From Paenibacillus pabuli (GTDB taxonomy: Bacteria; Bacillota; Bacilli; Paenibacillales; Paenibacillaceae): a DNA stretch of 64,000 nt. The stretch is from positions 62,001 to 126,000 of the forward strand of contig NZ_JBDOIO010000001.1 in assembly GCF_039831995.1 (NCBI RefSeq), given 5' to 3'. The position numbers were made by a program, and so were the translations under genes. Positions 56,783-64,000 of the stretch are shown here, one piece after another. Position 1 is the stretch's first letter. Every line of letters begins with the position of its first letter. Below the pieces are notes generated by a model that did not search any database, was not told where the DNA came from, and saw nothing but the letters and a program-made list of their open reading frames with translations.

Positions 56783-57088
56783 ATGATTTTCTACCATGTA
56801 ACACAAGCTGAGAATTTACAGTTAATTTTAGACCTCGGAATACTACCACAACGTAGTAGAAAGTCACAAAAGTTAAGTAGAAAACCTGTGATATTCCTCT
56901 TTAAATCTGCAGGTGCAGTAACAGCTGCGCTAGAGAAATGGAAGAAGAAGCCTTCTTACTCTGATGATGTATTGGTAGTTCTCAAACTCGAATTACCCGA
57001 TAATTTCAATATACATCAAGAAAACTCCGAACTCTACACTACTAACTTTATCCCACCTCAATGTATTAAACATTTCCAATATGAATAA
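56783..57088 (+). CDS. ADP-ribosyltransferase-fold-like small protein (tentative)
   Basis: 101 residues, ATG one base after the lipoprotein stop. Starts I-F-Y-H-V-T-Q-A-E-N, then I-L-D-L-G-I-L-P, an R-K-P-V-I-F-L-F strand, and ends T-N-F-I-P-P-Q-C-I. This H-V-T ... I-L-x-x-G-L/I-x-P ... I-P-P-x-x-I layout is like compact ART/DUF4433-type domains. Activity cannot be judged. The presence of a NADAR protein elsewhere makes an ADP-ribose theme worth testing. Confidence 0.4.
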   Translation: MIFYHVTQAENLQLILDLGILPQRSRKSQKLSRKPVIFLFKSAGAVTAALEKWKKKPSYSDDVLVVLKLELPDNFNIHQENSELYTTNFIPPQCIKHFQYE

Positions 57089-57112
57089 TTTTGAATTTAG
57101 GAAGGTCGAACG

Positions 57113-57943
57113 ATGGTTAAAAACATCATCAATATAGTAACTATTATTATCGGATCAATTATTATTGGTTGCGCAATGAACTTATTTCTAGTACCTCACC
57201 ATTTGTTAAGTGGTGGTATTTCCGGATTAGCTCTGATTGCAGGATATTTTACACCTTTTTCAGTGAGTGCCGTATATTTCGCACTTAATTTACCTTTACT
57301 TGTAGCTGGGTGGTTCCTTGTTGGAAGAAGATTTATCATCTTCAGTATGACATCCGTATCGACAGTAACATTGGCAGTACAATTTATTCCAGTTAAAATG
57401 ATTGCAAGTGATCCGTTATTGTCTGCATTATATGCAGGGATACTGATCGGATTAGGTGCAGGCTTCTCGTTTAAAGCTGGTGGATCGAGTGGTGGTTTTG
57501 ATATTCTCGGTGCAATTATCAGTCGTTATCGAGATATCCCAATTGGTAACATTATTATCGCACTAAACGCTGTGGTTGTACTGGCAATCGGGTATATCAG
57601 AAATGATTGGAATATCGCGTTAGCTTCGGCAGTATGCATTTACGTAACTGGTAAGGTATTGAACTTCATTCATACTGAACATGAGAAGGTTACCGTTTAT
57701 ATTGTAACTCAGCGGATTCCTGAAATGACCGATGCATTATTCAAGTTACATATGCGAGGAATTACGCGAATCGATGCATCTGGTGCTTATTCCGGAGAAG
57801 AAAGAGATATGCTCATGACTGTCGTAACCAGATATGAACTGGTAGAGGTAAAGAATACTATCATTAAAACTGATCCGGCGGCCTTCGTAAACATCTCCCA
57901 AACTCTTGAGGTGCTGGGAAATTTCAGAAAAAGAATAGCTTAA
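57113..57943 (+). CDS. YitT-family membrane protein
   Basis: 276 residues, the normal family length. Five or six transmembrane segments with the conserved L-L-S-G-G-I-S-G-L-A and G-A-G-F-S-F-K-A-G-G-S-S-G-G-F-D motifs, then a cytoplasmic DUF2179 domain (~190-276: V-T-V-Y-I-V-T, M-L-M-T-V-V-T-R-Y-E-L). Widespread in Firmicutes; a transport or membrane role is suspected but not established. The C-terminal domain ends normally, so the copy is intact. Confidence 0.92.
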   Translation: MVKNIINIVTIIIGSIIIGCAMNLFLVPHHLLSGGISGLALIAGYFTPFSVSAVYFALNLPLLVAGWFLVGRRFIIFSMTSVSTVTLAVQFIPVKMIASDPLLSALYAGILIGLGAGFSFKAGGSSGGFDILGAIISRYRDIPIGNIIIALNAVVVLAIGYIRNDWNIALASAVCIYVTGKVLNFIHTEHEKVTVYIVTQRIPEMTDALFKLHMRGITRIDASGAYSGEERDMLMTVVTRYELVEVKNTIIKTDPAAFVNISQTLEVLGNFRKRIA

Positions 57944-57947
57944 TTTT

Positions 57948-57984
57948 AAAGGCATCCATCTAACACTGATTGGGTGCCTTTTAG
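57948..57984 (+). terminator. Terminator after the YitT-family gene
   Basis: AAAGGCATCCA pairs with TGGGTGCCTTT (one wobble), then TAGTTTATA. Confidence 0.8.
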
Positions 57985-58056
57985 TTTATAGATCAACAGA
58001 AGGTAAAATATATTATAATATAAGAGGAAATTATCATGTAGATGGGGTGTTATTGG

Positions 58057-58533
58057 TTGTTTAACAGACAAGATTCTATTTTTCCATTTTCTTCGGCTGA
58101 AGATAAACAGATTGTAGTGTTCAAGCAAATTATTAACGAATATATCGCTCAGGGTGACGATGTTCACTATGCAGATTTACGAAACAAAGACAGTAAATTC
58201 GCTGGCATAATGTGGCCTTGTGAATTATATTCAAACAATGAAGAAATGGAATATTTCTTTTATAGATTGTCGCGTTTGTGTAAGAATAGGCTGATGAAAA
58301 TAGATACATCAGGTGAGGTAAATTTCAATCGAACATTTTTTATCATTTCTGACTTATCACAAGCATCGTCTAATGTTATGAATAATATCAGTCATGTAAA
58401 AAGGACACTTCTACACACATTACGCAAAGTAAACGTTGTTCTTATTATACCTGATACGGACGATATTGTGAGTCAAGAATATCCGAAGTTAAGTGACTTG
58501 ATAGTGGAGTTTAAACGGCCGAATAGTTATTGA
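58057..58533 (+). CDS. Hypothetical protein
   Basis: 158 residues from the TTG at 58057 behind GATGGGGTG (an ATG at 58042 is in frame but has no site). The second half has a hydrophobic F-F-I-I-S-D-L-S-Q-A strand and V-V-L-I-I-P-D-T-D-D, vaguely like Walker B and sensor strands of P-loop motor ATPases, but no Walker A is present. TATAAT at 58014. Function unknown. Confidence 0.6.
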   Translation: MFNRQDSIFPFSSAEDKQIVVFKQIINEYIAQGDDVHYADLRNKDSKFAGIMWPCELYSNNEEMEYFFYRLSRLCKNRLMKIDTSGEVNFNRTFFIISDLSQASSNVMNNISHVKRTLLHTLRKVNVVLIIPDTDDIVSQEYPKLSDLIVEFKRPNSY

Positions 58534-58552
58534 AATTTAGGGGAGATTAATT

Positions 58553-58768
58553 ATGAGTAATACGCATACGTGGAAAGACTGTGGAGGAACTTATGATAAC
58601 GACTCATTTATTGAGTTCTTTATTGAATACGGATGGATACTGCGAAAATCAGACGATCATCAAATGAATGACAGATTTTACTTCATCAGTTATTGTCCTT
58701 ATTGTGGGAAACACCTGGAAATACCACATACACCTGATAATAGTGACAGCTACACTGTAGAAATCTGA
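58553..58768 (+). CDS. Small zinc-ribbon-like protein
   Basis: 71 residues, ATG behind TAGGGGAG. Y-C-P-Y-C-G-K (~48) plus an earlier D-C-G-G give a possible half zinc site. Function unknown. Confidence 0.6.
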   Translation: MSNTHTWKDCGGTYDNDSFIEFFIEYGWILRKSDDHQMNDRFYFISYCPYCGKHLEIPHTPDNSDSYTVEI

Positions 58769-58793
58769 TTAAACATTGGAAGAAGGTTTTAAC

Positions 58794-59123
58794 ATGTCGA
58801 GCGTATTTACGCACATAACTCTATTTGTACATGATGGTAAATTACTTGAATTTGATCTGCGACCTGGATTAGGTTCAGCTGAACTTATGGGACGACAATA
58901 CTCAGGACGGGTAGCAGCTAAGCATAATATCATAGCTGACGAGTTATTTTACGAAGTCTATGTAGTACCAGGATATTTACGAAAACCCACAGGTGCTCCG
59001 TTAAGTAACGACGAGTTTATTCGGTTGGCTTGTGGAATTGGACTTTTGATGGATTATGAACGTGAAGTTTATTATCCTCGATTGTATAAACGGATTCAGC
59101 AGGATTTCGAGCGTGTAATATAA
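58794..59123 (+). CDS. Hypothetical protein
   Basis: 109 residues from the ATG at 58794 behind GAAGAAGG. Alpha/beta with L-R-P-G-L-G-S-A-E-L and a helical C-terminus. Function unknown. Confidence 0.65.
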   Translation: MSSVFTHITLFVHDGKLLEFDLRPGLGSAELMGRQYSGRVAAKHNIIADELFYEVYVVPGYLRKPTGAPLSNDEFIRLACGIGLLMDYEREVYYPRLYKRIQQDFERVI

Positions 59124-59160
59124 AGAAAATTACTGAGAAATGCATATAGGAGGTGATTAC

Positions 59161-59340
59161 ATGGAAGGTGTTAAGGAGATTGGATTACGTTATTTGAGTG
59201 AACAGGACGCAGAAGAATTGCAGACAATCGTAACCACGATGGGTAGTTACGGCGTTGGTAATAAATCTATCCTGGATGCTGTACTTTCTCGATTTAAAAA
59301 TTGGGATCTAGTCGAAGAACTTCGAGGACTACTGGCATAA
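59161..59340 (+). CDS. Small helical protein
   Basis: 59 residues from the ATG at 59161 behind ATAGGAGGTG. Two or three helices. The terminator at 59326 overlaps its last codons. Confidence 0.6.
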   Translation: MEGVKEIGLRYLSEQDAEELQTIVTTMGSYGVGNKSILDAVLSRFKNWDLVEELRGLLA

Positions 59341-59357
59341 GCCGGTAGTTCTTTTTA
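59326..59357 (+). terminator. Terminator overlapping a stop codon
   Basis: GGACTACTGGC pairs with GCCGGTAGTTC (two wobbles) around ATAA, then TTTTTATTA. Confidence 0.8.
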
Positions 59358-59432
59358 TTATAACTATAATATGTCCATTAAATTAGGTGGTATATAAAGA
59401 TACATAAAATAAATCTATGTTAGGGGGTTAAT

Positions 59433-59876
59433 ATGAGCAAAGATACTTGGAAAATTAACTTGTCAGTCTGTGAGAAGATCATGGGATGGCGATGGATCGA
59501 AGGTACCCATTATGATGTAGACAGTAACGAACAATCAATGTGGCTACTGCCCTCTTCAATGGGTATTTCCGATGTTGGACCAGGTGAATGGACATTCTAT
59601 GATTTAGATTTACCTGTTAATCAACAATACTCCAAGTTAACAATTTTTGCAGTCCCTGGATATGCTGATGTAATGGGACGCGCCTGGGAAGTGATTAACT
59701 GGGCAGTTTCAAAAGGCACATATTTTATGGACAGTTTCGTGCAAAATCTAATGACGATGACTGAGACTGAAACTTATGGTGCAGATCGTGATTATCAGGC
59801 AATTGCCGAGTTATTCAGTAAAATGACTCCTCTAGCAATATGTAAAGCCGCTTTAAAAACTCTCGAAGAAAATTAA
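59433..59876 (+). CDS. Phage ABA-sandwich-domain protein
   Basis: 147 residues, ATG behind TAGGGGG. Starts with helix V-C-E-K-I-M-G-W, then M-G-R-A-W-E-V-I-N-W-A-V and the closing M-T-P-L-A-I-C-K-A-A-L-K-T, the layout of the phage ABA sandwich (BC1872-like) family common in Firmicutes phages. Its biochemical role is not known. Supports the phage origin of the region. Confidence 0.65.
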   Translation: MSKDTWKINLSVCEKIMGWRWIEGTHYDVDSNEQSMWLLPSSMGISDVGPGEWTFYDLDLPVNQQYSKLTIFAVPGYADVMGRAWEVINWAVSKGTYFMDSFVQNLMTMTETETYGADRDYQAIAELFSKMTPLAICKAALKTLEEN

Positions 59877-59902
59877 TTTTACGTTGAAATGGGGAAATAA
59901 TT

Positions 59903-60352
59903 ATGTTGGAACAGATTAGAGCGATCCGAAACACTGCTATTCGTAGTAAAGATAAAGAGGTTCTTACGTCGGCACGTGAAGTGTTGTCCGAAGTCGATAA
60001 TTTTCGGATTGAATTTAAGCGCGAGCCTAATGACGAAGATATGATTGAAATTGTTAATCGTCAACTGAAGATGACTAAAGAGTCTATCGATGAGATTGAA
60101 AAATCTAAATCGATTTCTGAAAATACCGCTACACGATTAGAAATGTTGAAACGACGCGTCGAGTTGTATACTGAGTGGTTGCCAGCTAAGCTTAATGAGG
60201 ATGAAATTCGGGATATCGTAACTAAGATTATCAACGACAACAATTTTACACGCAAGGATATGAAAGATTTCCGCCAATTGCTTAACCCTTTGGTTAAGGG
60301 TAAAGCTGACGGTAAACTCGTAACTGCAGTTGTCGATCAATATCTTAAGTAG
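59903..60352 (+). CDS. GatB/YqeY-domain protein
   Basis: 149 residues, ATG behind TGGGGAAA. Helical YqeY-type sequence: L-K-R-R-V-E-L-Y-T-E-W-L-P-A-K-L (the Y-L-P-x-x-L hallmark), then I-N-D-N-N-F and the final L-N-P-L-V-K-G-K-A-D-G-K-L-V. The domain also forms the tRNA-contacting tail of GatB, the Asp/Glu-tRNA amidotransferase subunit. Standalone YqeY proteins have no settled function. The phage also carries three UUC tRNAs, so a tRNA-related role is conceivable. Confidence 0.85.
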   Translation: MLEQIRAIRNTAIRSKDKEVLTSAREVLSEVDNFRIEFKREPNDEDMIEIVNRQLKMTKESIDEIEKSKSISENTATRLEMLKRRVELYTEWLPAKLNEDEIRDIVTKIINDNNFTRKDMKDFRQLLNPLVKGKADGKLVTAVVDQYLK

Positions 60353-60397
60353 TCTCTGAAAATAATTAAATATAAATACATCATAGGGGGATTTCTC

Positions 60398-61372
60398 ATG
60401 AGAAAAGGAATTTTCAAGTATGTACTGGTTGTCGTGTTGATTATGCAGGTGATGTTTGTCACCTCCGCTAGTGCTGATCCTGCGAAGGTGGTACTTAAAC
60501 CGGGAGAAACCTATGAGTTTGTCGTAACTGGTCAGACTTCTGCATACTACCATGTGGGATTCACGCCTACTCCGGCAACACGGGGACACTCCGTTGATAT
60601 CGTATCTTATGATAAATTTGGCAACATTATCGAAAAATTCGATAAAGTATCTAATGGTACTGGGTTCTTGGTTTATGCCGAGGGGCGTTCATCGATCACA
60701 AATACAGGTGAGGGTGATTATGCCATCAATTATCCTGACAATTATGTTAAGGGTCAAAAGACCGGAACAGCGCTTGTAGATGTAGAACAAAATGGTTCGG
60801 TCGATATCGAACCTGGCGAAACTTATCGTGTAGAGTACACTGCCGTTGATGAATCTCATACTATCGATGTTGTTATTAACAATCCTAACGGTTCTGAGAT
60901 TATCTATAGTGTTTATGCTAAAGAAAATACCTCATCCGGATCATCAGACGGTTATTTTCCAGTAGCTGTGCCGAATATGGGAAGTGCGGAATTTACTAAC
61001 AAAGGTGACGGAGTTGTTAACCTGCAGTATTACTCTCACTGGATCAAAGTTTCTAAGGTTGAGAAGTCAGTTGAATTGGTTGCTCCGGATAGTAAATATA
61101 CTGTCACTGCGCTTACGCAGGGCAATACAGTTAATGTTGAAAATATCGGTGGAATTATGACACAGTTCAATGTTGATTCTAAAGGTGCAGCATTTAAGGT
61201 AACTGTTTACGATACAGCTAATACTATTGTGACAGATACACGCGAATATCCTGCGGGTTCTGATGCTTCTGTAACTCTCTATGAGGGGAATCATGCAGTA
61301 GTAGAGAATATCGGTAATAATGATTCATCTATCGTTATTCGTGGACTCGATAGACGCATAGTACTTAAATAA
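60398..61372 (+). CDS. Secreted beta-repeat protein
   Basis: 324 residues, ATG behind TAGGGGG. Signal peptide M-R-K-G...T-S-A-S-A with likely cleavage before Asp (residue ~27). The mature part is built from about three beta-sandwich-like repeats, each opening with a P-G-E-T-Y-x-x-x-V-T or analogous strand (~34, ~146, ~235) and ending near a G-x-V/I-N-Y-type strand. It would be exported to the wall or medium. No catalytic motif. Possibly adhesion or shielding of the host surface. Confidence 0.75.
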   Translation: MRKGIFKYVLVVVLIMQVMFVTSASADPAKVVLKPGETYEFVVTGQTSAYYHVGFTPTPATRGHSVDIVSYDKFGNIIEKFDKVSNGTGFLVYAEGRSSITNTGEGDYAINYPDNYVKGQKTGTALVDVEQNGSVDIEPGETYRVEYTAVDESHTIDVVINNPNGSEIIYSVYAKENTSSGSSDGYFPVAVPNMGSAEFTNKGDGVVNLQYYSHWIKVSKVEKSVELVAPDSKYTVTALTQGNTVNVENIGGIMTQFNVDSKGAAFKVTVYDTANTIVTDTREYPAGSDASVTLYEGNHAVVENIGNNDSSIVIRGLDRRIVLK

Positions 61373-61381
61373 ACATATCAC

Positions 61382-61419
61382 AAAAAGCAGGGGGATTATT
61401 TTACCCCTGCTTTTTATTA
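61382..61419 (+). terminator. Terminator after the secreted protein gene
   Basis: AAAGCAGGGG pairs with CCCCTGCTTT around GATTATTTTA, then TTATTAT. Confidence 0.85.
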
Positions 61420-61432
61420 TTACAGGTTTCAG

Positions 61433-61456
61433 TCGTAATAATTAACTAGTATGGAA
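61433..61456 (+). promoter_or_regulatory. TCGTAATAA element 4
   Basis: TCGTAATAATTAACTAGTATGGAA, 54 bases before the VWA gene start. Shares both halves with the element at 41692. Confidence 0.6.
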
Positions 61457-61486
61457 TTTATAGTTTAATGTGAAGGAGAACTTGCC

Positions 61487-62104
61487 GTGACAATGAAGGG
61501 ACTTACTGAAATTGCGCTTGTTGTTGACGAAAGTGGTTCGATGGACAAACTAAAAATGCCAATAGTTCATGGGTTGAACTATATACTATCTCGGCAAAAG
61601 CATGAAAATGGTTCTGCAACCATGACTATTGTCAAGTTCAGCGATAATTTACGTTATTTAACTTACAATGAAAACGTAGAATCTATATTACCTTTCGATG
61701 ATAATAACTATTTCCCTATGGGAAATACGTTACTTTTGGACGGCATTGGCGACACTATAGACTCTATCGGGTGTAGGTTAGCAGACATTGAGGAGAATGG
61801 GCGACCTGAGCGAGTTGTAGTTGTTATCATCGCGGATGGCGAGGATAAACTGAGCAAGAACTACGATTACGAGAGTATCGCTAGTAAGATCGAATTACAG
61901 CGAAGTAAGTATTCTTGGGAGTTCATACTTATTGCTGTTGGACCTCTATCTATTATGGAAGCACGGAAACTTGGAATCCCAAAAGATCGGTCATATTGGG
62001 TAGATGCTACTAGTGAAGGAGTACTCAAGGCAACTGAAGCTATTAATCGGGCTTTGACTATGGTACGAAACGAAGGATCAATCGGTGAAAACTGGAAATT
62101 TTAA
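61487..62104 (+). CDS. VWA-domain protein
   Basis: 205 residues, GTG start eight bases after AAGGAG. A single von Willebrand A domain with an intact metal-ion site: D-E-S-G-S-M (Asp14, Ser16, Ser18), N-T-L-L-L-D-G (Thr) and I-I-A-D-G-E-D (Asp). No signal peptide, so cytoplasmic. Intracellular VWA proteins usually work with AAA+ ATPases or in metal-dependent assembly; no such partner is in the window. Confidence 0.9.
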   Translation: MTMKGLTEIALVVDESGSMDKLKMPIVHGLNYILSRQKHENGSATMTIVKFSDNLRYLTYNENVESILPFDDNNYFPMGNTLLLDGIGDTIDSIGCRLADIEENGRPERVVVVIIADGEDKLSKNYDYESIASKIELQRSKYSWEFILIAVGPLSIMEARKLGIPKDRSYWVDATSEGVLKATEAINRALTMVRNEGSIGENWKF

Positions 62105-62117
62105 TGTGATATTATAG

Positions 62118-62150
62118 TATCCTCTCTACTTATTGTAGGGAGGATTTTTT
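62118..62150 (+). terminator. Terminator after the VWA gene
   Basis: ATCCTCTCTAC pairs with GTAGGGAGGAT (one wobble) around TTATT, then TTTTTGT. Confidence 0.85.
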
Positions 62151-62228
62151 GTATTGGGCGTAAATGAAATCGTTGGGTGATCATTACCAATATAGATTGT
62201 TGGAGTAAAAAGAAAGTTGGAGGAAATA

Positions 62229-62906
62229 ATGTCAAAAGAGATTTTGAGAAAGATTTATCGTTATAACAGGTATTTTAAGAAACAACATGAGCGGATATTC
62301 GATATCCAAACTGGTGACATTCCGGTTATTGTTTCAGCTCCTCATGCAGTACCTGTTTTAAAGAAATCATACCAGAAACCTGGTGAGAGTTTTACAGGGG
62401 CTTTGGCTATGTATTTCAATGATGTGCTTAACGTACATTCGATTTATTCTCTGAATCTTGGCAGAAGAGATCCTAATCGAGATAGGAAGTGCATTTATAA
62501 GAAGACTCTCCTAGATCATACACTTCAGCACAATATTAAATACGTTATCGATTTACATGGCGCTACTAATTCTCACGGATTCGCCGTTGATTTAGGCACT
62601 AACCTATCACAAAGTATTGATCCCAATTTAGTTGGGGATATTATCCTCGCCCTTAACTATTTTAAGGTCACGCCTGTAACTGAGAATAGCGTATTTAAGG
62701 CTACACGTTCCTCGGTAATTACAAACTATATTTCAACTCTGGGCAGTGATGTCCAGGCAATTCAGCTTGAGATTAGTAAAGACTTCCGAGACCCCTTTCA
62801 CCAACCCGAAAAATTCCTCAATTTAATCGACGCATTACAAACAATCATTCTGATCATGGAGCGTGCAGCAAATGCCAAATCTCGAGTTAACTATCAAATC
62901 AACTAA
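62229..62906 (+). CDS. N-formylglutamate amidohydrolase-like protein
   Basis: 225 residues from the ATG at 62229 behind TTGGAGG. Family landmarks: P-V-I-V-S-A-P-H-A (metal ligand His ~39), a R-x-D-P-N-R-D-R segment, V-I-D-L-H-G-A (~114) and A-I-Q-L-E-I-S-K (~185). These zinc enzymes cut N-formyl or N-acyl glutamate or related amides. It overlaps the ATP-grasp gene by 35 bases, a pairing of amide-bond making and breaking activities. Substrate unknown. Confidence 0.8.
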   Translation: MSKEILRKIYRYNRYFKKQHERIFDIQTGDIPVIVSAPHAVPVLKKSYQKPGESFTGALAMYFNDVLNVHSIYSLNLGRRDPNRDRKCIYKKTLLDHTLQHNIKYVIDLHGATNSHGFAVDLGTNLSQSIDPNLVGDIILALNYFKVTPVTENSVFKATRSSVITNYISTLGSDVQAIQLEISKDFRDPFHQPEKFLNLIDALQTIILIMERAANAKSRVNYQIN

Positions 62907-63681
62907 AAAATTCCAAAGTCTTCTTCTTGAACTTGCACAAACAATGGGGTTTATGATTAAGATTCTCTCCGAAAATAGAATTTACCAGATAATTAACGAA
63001 GTTACTGGAAAATCTATTTTCCTATATAATGCCGATTTAGGCATGAACAGTTCATCTTCGCTATTGGCGGCTAAAGATAAAGCTGCTACTTATGGATTGA
63101 TGTCACACTATGGTGTACCTACTATCGAACATATCCAAATCGATACTGGACCTGATAGTGATTATATCTCCGAATGTACGAAGTATTTGCAGGACTGGGG
63201 AAAACTAGTATTGAAGGACAATGAAGGTACTCAGGGACGTAACGTATTCTTGGTTGAGGATCAGGAAAGTTTGCTGATTCATCTGGATGTACTGAAAAAA
63301 CGTGGTAAACGAATCTGTGTATCCAGATTTTACGATGCGGAGTTGGAAACACGTTGTATTGTATATAACGGTGAGGTTAGAATCGCTTTCTCGAAGTTAC
63401 GGACTAATTCATGGAAACACAATTTATCTCAGGGTGCAATGCCGATCCCGATTCAGTTGAATAGTCCTGAGTCCGCTGAAATCCAGCATATTGCCGTAAG
63501 TGCCGCAGCAGCGATTGGGATGCAGTTCTGCTCCATTGATATTATGGAGACAAGTTGTGGACCGAAAGTACTTGAAGTTAATGGTACTGTGCTGATGAAT
63601 CACTATACAAAATACAGCGAAGCACATAAAAATCAATCTCTTGATCTGTACCGAGAAATCTTCTCTGATATCTTGGAATAG
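62872..63681 (+). CDS. ATP-grasp (RimK-like) ligase
   Basis: 269 residues from the ATG at 62872, ten bases after GGAG; the gene starts inside the previous one. ATP-grasp hallmarks: L-V-L-K-D-N-E-G-T-Q-G-R-N-V (~110-125, ATP-binding lysine and glycine loop), a R-C-I-V-Y-N-G-E-V strand, and C-S-I-D-I-M-E ... L-E-V-N-G (~223-240), the metal-binding D-x-x and E-x-N residues. RimK-like members ligate glutamate or other amino acids to carboxylates. With the amidohydrolase-like neighbour it may build or trim an amino-acid modification. Confidence 0.85.
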   Translation: MPNLELTIKSTKKFQSLLLELAQTMGFMIKILSENRIYQIINEVTGKSIFLYNADLGMNSSSSLLAAKDKAATYGLMSHYGVPTIEHIQIDTGPDSDYISECTKYLQDWGKLVLKDNEGTQGRNVFLVEDQESLLIHLDVLKKRGKRICVSRFYDAELETRCIVYNGEVRIAFSKLRTNSWKHNLSQGAMPIPIQLNSPESAEIQHIAVSAAAAIGMQFCSIDIMETSCGPKVLEVNGTVLMNHYTKYSEAHKNQSLDLYREIFSDILE

Positions 63682-63689
63682 ATTTACAT

Positions 63690-63719
63690 GAACCACTCTA
63701 AACTGGGGTGGTTCTTTTA
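63690..63719 (+). terminator. Terminator after the ATP-grasp gene
   Basis: GAACCAC pairs with GTGGTTC, then TTTTAATTT. Confidence 0.75.
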
Positions 63720-63776
63720 ATTTGCAATACAATTAATTTAGAGGAAATTAAAATTTACATTGGAGGTATACGTATA

Positions 63777-64000
63777 ATGATTCATGAATTTCAGGGAATA
63801 AACGGAGTTACGTCACACTGTGATATAACGATAAACGGGAATGTAGTTATTTGTACGGAATTGATATCCAACCCCGGTACGAGTGTTACTAATATGGCTG
63901 AAGCTATTGCTGATATGGTTGTTGCGAGATATAATTTAGATCCGCATAAATTAATTTGGCTTGAAAATTATGAGAACAATCATAACAAGTTTTACGATAT
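63777..64000 (+). CDS. Hypothetical protein, 3' partial
   Basis: ATG at 63777 behind TTGGAGG; the frame is open to the window edge (74 codons). Contains C-T-E-L-I-S-N-P-G-T-S-V-T-N-M and L-D-P-H-K-L-I-W-L-E-N-Y, resembling small phage/bacterial proteins of unknown function. Confidence 0.65.
   Translation, partial: MIHEFQGINGVTSHCDITINGNVVICTELISNPGTSVTNMAEAIADMVVARYNLDPHKLIWLENYENNHNKFYD

Noticed and set aside
1..64000. CRISPR array or insertion sequence
   Set aside because: No regularly spaced direct repeats of 25-40 bases and no transposase-like protein were seen; the repeats found are short or coding.

Overview
The window looks like a 64-kb internal piece of a large, AT-rich tailed-phage genome (or phage-like extrachromosomal element) infecting a spore-forming member of the Bacillales. 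About 109 supported genes lie on the + strand in tightly packed, often overlapping units with strong Gram-positive ribosome binding sites. The only clear minus-strand gene is a small acid-soluble spore protein. Most genes are short and of unknown function. There are true tRNAs, T4-style replication and recombination genes, a phage sigma factor and a class II ribonucleotide reductase. No capsid, tail, portal or terminase gene is recognisable, so this is the early/middle and accessory part of the genome. Neither the phage species nor the host genus can be named from sequence alone.

Layout. 1-12.9 kb: the end of a metallophosphoesterase, a DNPH1-like nucleotide hydrolase, an extremely acidic protein, many small unknown genes (several in paralogous sets), a HELGH metallopeptidase-like protein, a lysine-rich DNA-binding-like protein, and Fpg/MutM. 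12.97-13.2 kb: antisense alpha/beta SASP. 13.6-19.4 kb: DNA metabolism operon with a gp32-like ssDNA-binding protein, the N-terminal half of a Rad50/SbcC ATPase, an Mre11/SbcD nuclease, a coiled-coil protein, a DnaN-like clamp, and then the C-terminal half of the Rad50/SbcC ATPase as a separate gene. 19.6-28.6 kb: membrane GGDEF diguanylate cyclase, Nudix hydrolase, structured non-coding region, NADAR protein, and a full-length methyl-accepting chemoreceptor behind a hairpin and leader peptide. 28.7-36 kb: a promoter-driven non-coding RNA candidate, a nucleotidyltransferase module (active-looking copy, helical protein, decayed copy), a 5'(3')-deoxyribonucleotidase-like HAD protein, irregular tRNA-like sequences, an alpha/beta hydrolase, a second minimal nucleotidyltransferase and tRNA-Met. 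36-44.8 kb: phosphodiester glycosidase, class II RNR, a possible second zinc-containing ssDNA-binding protein, the sigma factor and a helix-turn-helix protein. 44.9-53 kb: small unknown genes, three consecutive tRNA-Glu(UUC) genes and tRNA-Pro. 53-64 kb: amino-acid/polyamine permease with a structured leader, short-chain dehydrogenase, lipoprotein, ART-like protein, YitT-family membrane protein, phage ABA-sandwich protein, GatB/YqeY-domain protein, secreted beta-repeat protein, VWA protein, and an N-formylglutamate-amidohydrolase-like plus ATP-grasp pair.

How the genes work together (inference). The core supplies DNA repair and recombination (Fpg, ssDNA-binding protein, split Rad50/Mre11, clamp), nucleotide supply and clean-up (RNR, Nudix, DNPH1-like, nucleotidase-like) and transcription switching (sigma factor; a recurring TCGTAATAA element in front of several genes may be one of its promoters). 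Around this sits a set of host-lifestyle genes unusual for a phage: a spore DNA-coating protein, a c-di-GMP cyclase, a chemoreceptor, transporters, an envelope enzyme and secreted proteins. Together they suggest a virus that alters host signalling, motility, sporulation or dormancy.

Three genes (8429, 8897, 32830) appear to start with CTG. For the gene at 32830 the choice is forced by the active-site motif. Transcription units are punctuated by many short GC-rich hairpin terminators.
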